NCBI RefSeq assembly: GCF_001038425.2
Contig: NZ_LDPV02000034.1
Span: forward strand, 62,001-126,000
Source: Ornithinibacillus contaminans
Lineage (GTDB): Bacteria; Bacillota; Bacilli; Bacillales; Amphibacillaceae
DNA: 64,000 nucleotides
Direction: 5' to 3'
Positions 62,981 through 64,000 of this stretch are shown here, piece after piece. Below the pieces are notes generated by a model, which worked only from the letters and a program-made list of their open reading frames with translations, did not search any database and had not been told where the DNA came from. The position numbers and the translations under genes were made by a program. The first letter of the stretch is position 1. Every line of letters begins with the position of its first letter.

Positions 62981-63874
62981 TCACGAAACCTCCATTGTTC
63001 CTATCATTCCCGACTCTTTATGACCAGGTATTGTGCAAACAAACTTATATACCCCAGGTTCAGTAGGAGTAAAAGAAATGGATTGTTCTTCTCCAGGGGC
63101 AGCATGGAGATGAATAGTATTTGCGGTATTCTCATGATGATGGTTAGAGTTTTGCTGCACATTCGATGGAGTAAAACCGATAATTTCAAGATCATGTTCT
63201 ATCTTACCAGTATTCATTATGGATAAAGTTATCGTTTCACCGGCCTTGACGTTAACATTATTAGGTAGAAAATCATATTCGTTTGCTTTGATTATCAAGC
63301 TATTTTTGCTATCTTTATGTTCAGAGTGATTATGCTCTGCTGAACCTGTTTCTATAAAGACGGGGCCAGTTTGATTGAAAACAAAAAATAAAAAGCCAAA
63401 TAGGAACACAGGTATTAACGGATTGTATAAAAGAGATAATTCTTTTCCGATATTCTCTTTTTGCATCATATAAACTAGAATCAGCATGGTTGCGAGGAAT
63501 AAAAAAAACATAATTTTAACAATGGCTTCATGATATTCCATTGCAATCATCGCTCCTAGCATAGCACCCATCATTCCACCCATCAAACCTGATAACAGAC
63601 CATCTAGAACGGCCATGACACTGACGGGGATTCCCGCTAAAAATCCGACAGTCATCCCTGCAGCCATTCCTAATAAGGTAGCTATAAAAAAGTTTTCTAA
63701 TAATAGTATTCCAAAGATAATACCGAGAAGTAATCCAACACTCATTCCTAGTGTCATTGCAATCATCATACCAGTCATACAGGGTACTTTTCTTCTATTG
63801 TAAAATGTTTTTCCAATAATAATAGTTGATAATAGAAAAGTGATTAAAAATATCAAATACAAAGTTGTTCCCAT
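62981..63874 (-). CDS. Membrane protein fused to a type-1 cupredoxin domain
   Basis: 297 residues from the ATG at 63874; a TTG at 63883 is possible. Residues 1-175 hold about five membrane helices rich in Gly and Met (MTGMMIAMTLGMSVGLLLG, GLMGGMMGAMLGAMIAMEYH). A His-rich linker (AEHNHSEHKD) leads to a cupredoxin domain (190-297) with His in KIEHDLEIIG, FVCTIPGHKESGMIG (C-x4-H-x4-M) and a His-rich loop NSNHHHENTANTIHLH. The Met-rich helices and cupredoxin together suggest copper transfer at the membrane. It is transcribed towards the CuA lipoprotein gene on the same strand, 197 bases upstream of it. Confidence 0.85.
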   Translation of the reverse strand: MGTTLYLIFLITFLLSTIIIGKTFYNRRKVPCMTGMMIAMTLGMSVGLLLGIIFGILLLENFFIATLLGMAAGMTVGFLAGIPVSVMAVLDGLLSGLMGGMMGAMLGAMIAMEYHEAIVKIMFFLFLATMLILVYMMQKENIGKELSLLYNPLIPVFLFGFLFFVFNQTGPVFIETGSAEHNHSEHKDSKNSLIIKANEYDFLPNNVNVKAGETITLSIMNTGKIEHDLEIIGFTPSNVQQNSNHHHENTANTIHLHAAPGEEQSISFTPTEPGVYKFVCTIPGHKESGMIGTMEVS

Positions 63875-63883
63875 TTTGTTCAA

Positions 63884-64000
63884 ACCCCTCTCTTTACTTG
63901 TCCAATTTTGAAGTTAATTAATTATATGTCTGTCCATACTAAAAATATTCTTTTTATGAGAAAAGGCAGGGAGGAGGAGTCATCATTTGAATTAGAGTAT
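63884..64000. other. Right window edge
   Basis: About 117 bases upstream of the cupredoxin fusion gene. A GGGAGGAGGAG ribosome-binding-like site at 63970-63980 points to a plus-strand gene, but no start codon with an open frame is visible before the window ends. Confidence 0.3.

Larger units (their letters stand above)
34060..64000. mobile_element. Putative integrated genomic island (left end in window)
   Basis: The region from the recombinase to the window end separates trpS from its T-box sensor and holds accessory genes (three orphan genes and a copper/zinc island). Whether all of it moved as one element or accreted in steps cannot be told here; the right end is outside the window. Confidence 0.4.

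Overview
This window comes from a low-GC Gram-positive spore former of the family Bacillaceae. The evidence is a complete gerPABCDEF cluster, addBA, a B. subtilis-like gene order (addBA - gerP - yisL ... degV/yitT/yitU/yitV/yitW ... yjzD - yjaV - med - fabH - fabF ... yjbA - trpS), strong AAGGAGG ribosome binding sites, and FapR, Zur and T-box type control signals. The gene content would suit Oceanobacillus, Virgibacillus or a relative; that genus-level guess is inference only. There are no rRNA, tRNA or CRISPR loci.

Backbone, 1-33.9 kb. The window opens inside addB, followed by addA (double-strand break repair), then the spore germination cluster gerPA-PF on the minus strand. sbcD and sbcC, which I recall following addA in B. 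subtilis, are absent. Next come membrane proteins, ornithine aminotransferase (rocD), yisL, a membrane-anchored GH13-like protein whose catalytic motifs are all degenerate, a nested-hairpin intergenic element, a PstS-like protein, and small enzymes and hypotheticals including one broken DUF3021 gene. A yit block follows (DegV, YitT, Nfu_N protein, YitU-like HAD, YitV-like esterase, YitW-like MIP18 protein). Then come yjzD, yjaV, med and the fatty-acid initiation and elongation operon fabH-fabF behind a promoter with a FapR box. Between fabF and yjbA is a cluster of degenerate CCGAA units, mostly 21 bp apart, ending in a G-quadruplex-type tract.

Junction, about 34.0 kb. trpS is preceded by only the 3' half of a tryptophan T-box riboswitch (TGGC bulge and terminator). 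The reading frame of a 661-residue large serine recombinase runs straight through it. The simplest reading is that an element integrated inside the trpS leader, separated the T-box sensor from trpS, and extended the recombinase reading frame into host DNA.

Accessory region, 34 kb to the window end. After the recombinase come three orphan genes (a membrane protein, a 418-residue protein of unknown family, an XRE-like regulator), then a metal island. It holds a Zur-box-controlled ZnuA-type lipoprotein, a YVTN propeller lipoprotein, a YdhK protein and a decayed YdhK copy, a SHOCT protein, an F510_1955-type lipoprotein, and a CcdA-like thiol transporter. It continues with a D,D-carboxypeptidase, a two-component system, a CsoR-type operator upstream of a His-rich CopB ATPase, and a ResA-ResB-ResC set. 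It closes with a SpoIIP-like hydrolase, a Met-rich multicopper oxidase, a ZIP transporter, a MurE-like ligase without the DNPR motif, a MATE exporter, a stand-alone CuA-type lipoprotein and a membrane-fused type-1 cupredoxin. Together these look like copper/zinc export, extracytoplasmic copper oxidation and binding, membrane thiol redox and cell-wall remodelling under shared control. The far end of the island lies outside the window.
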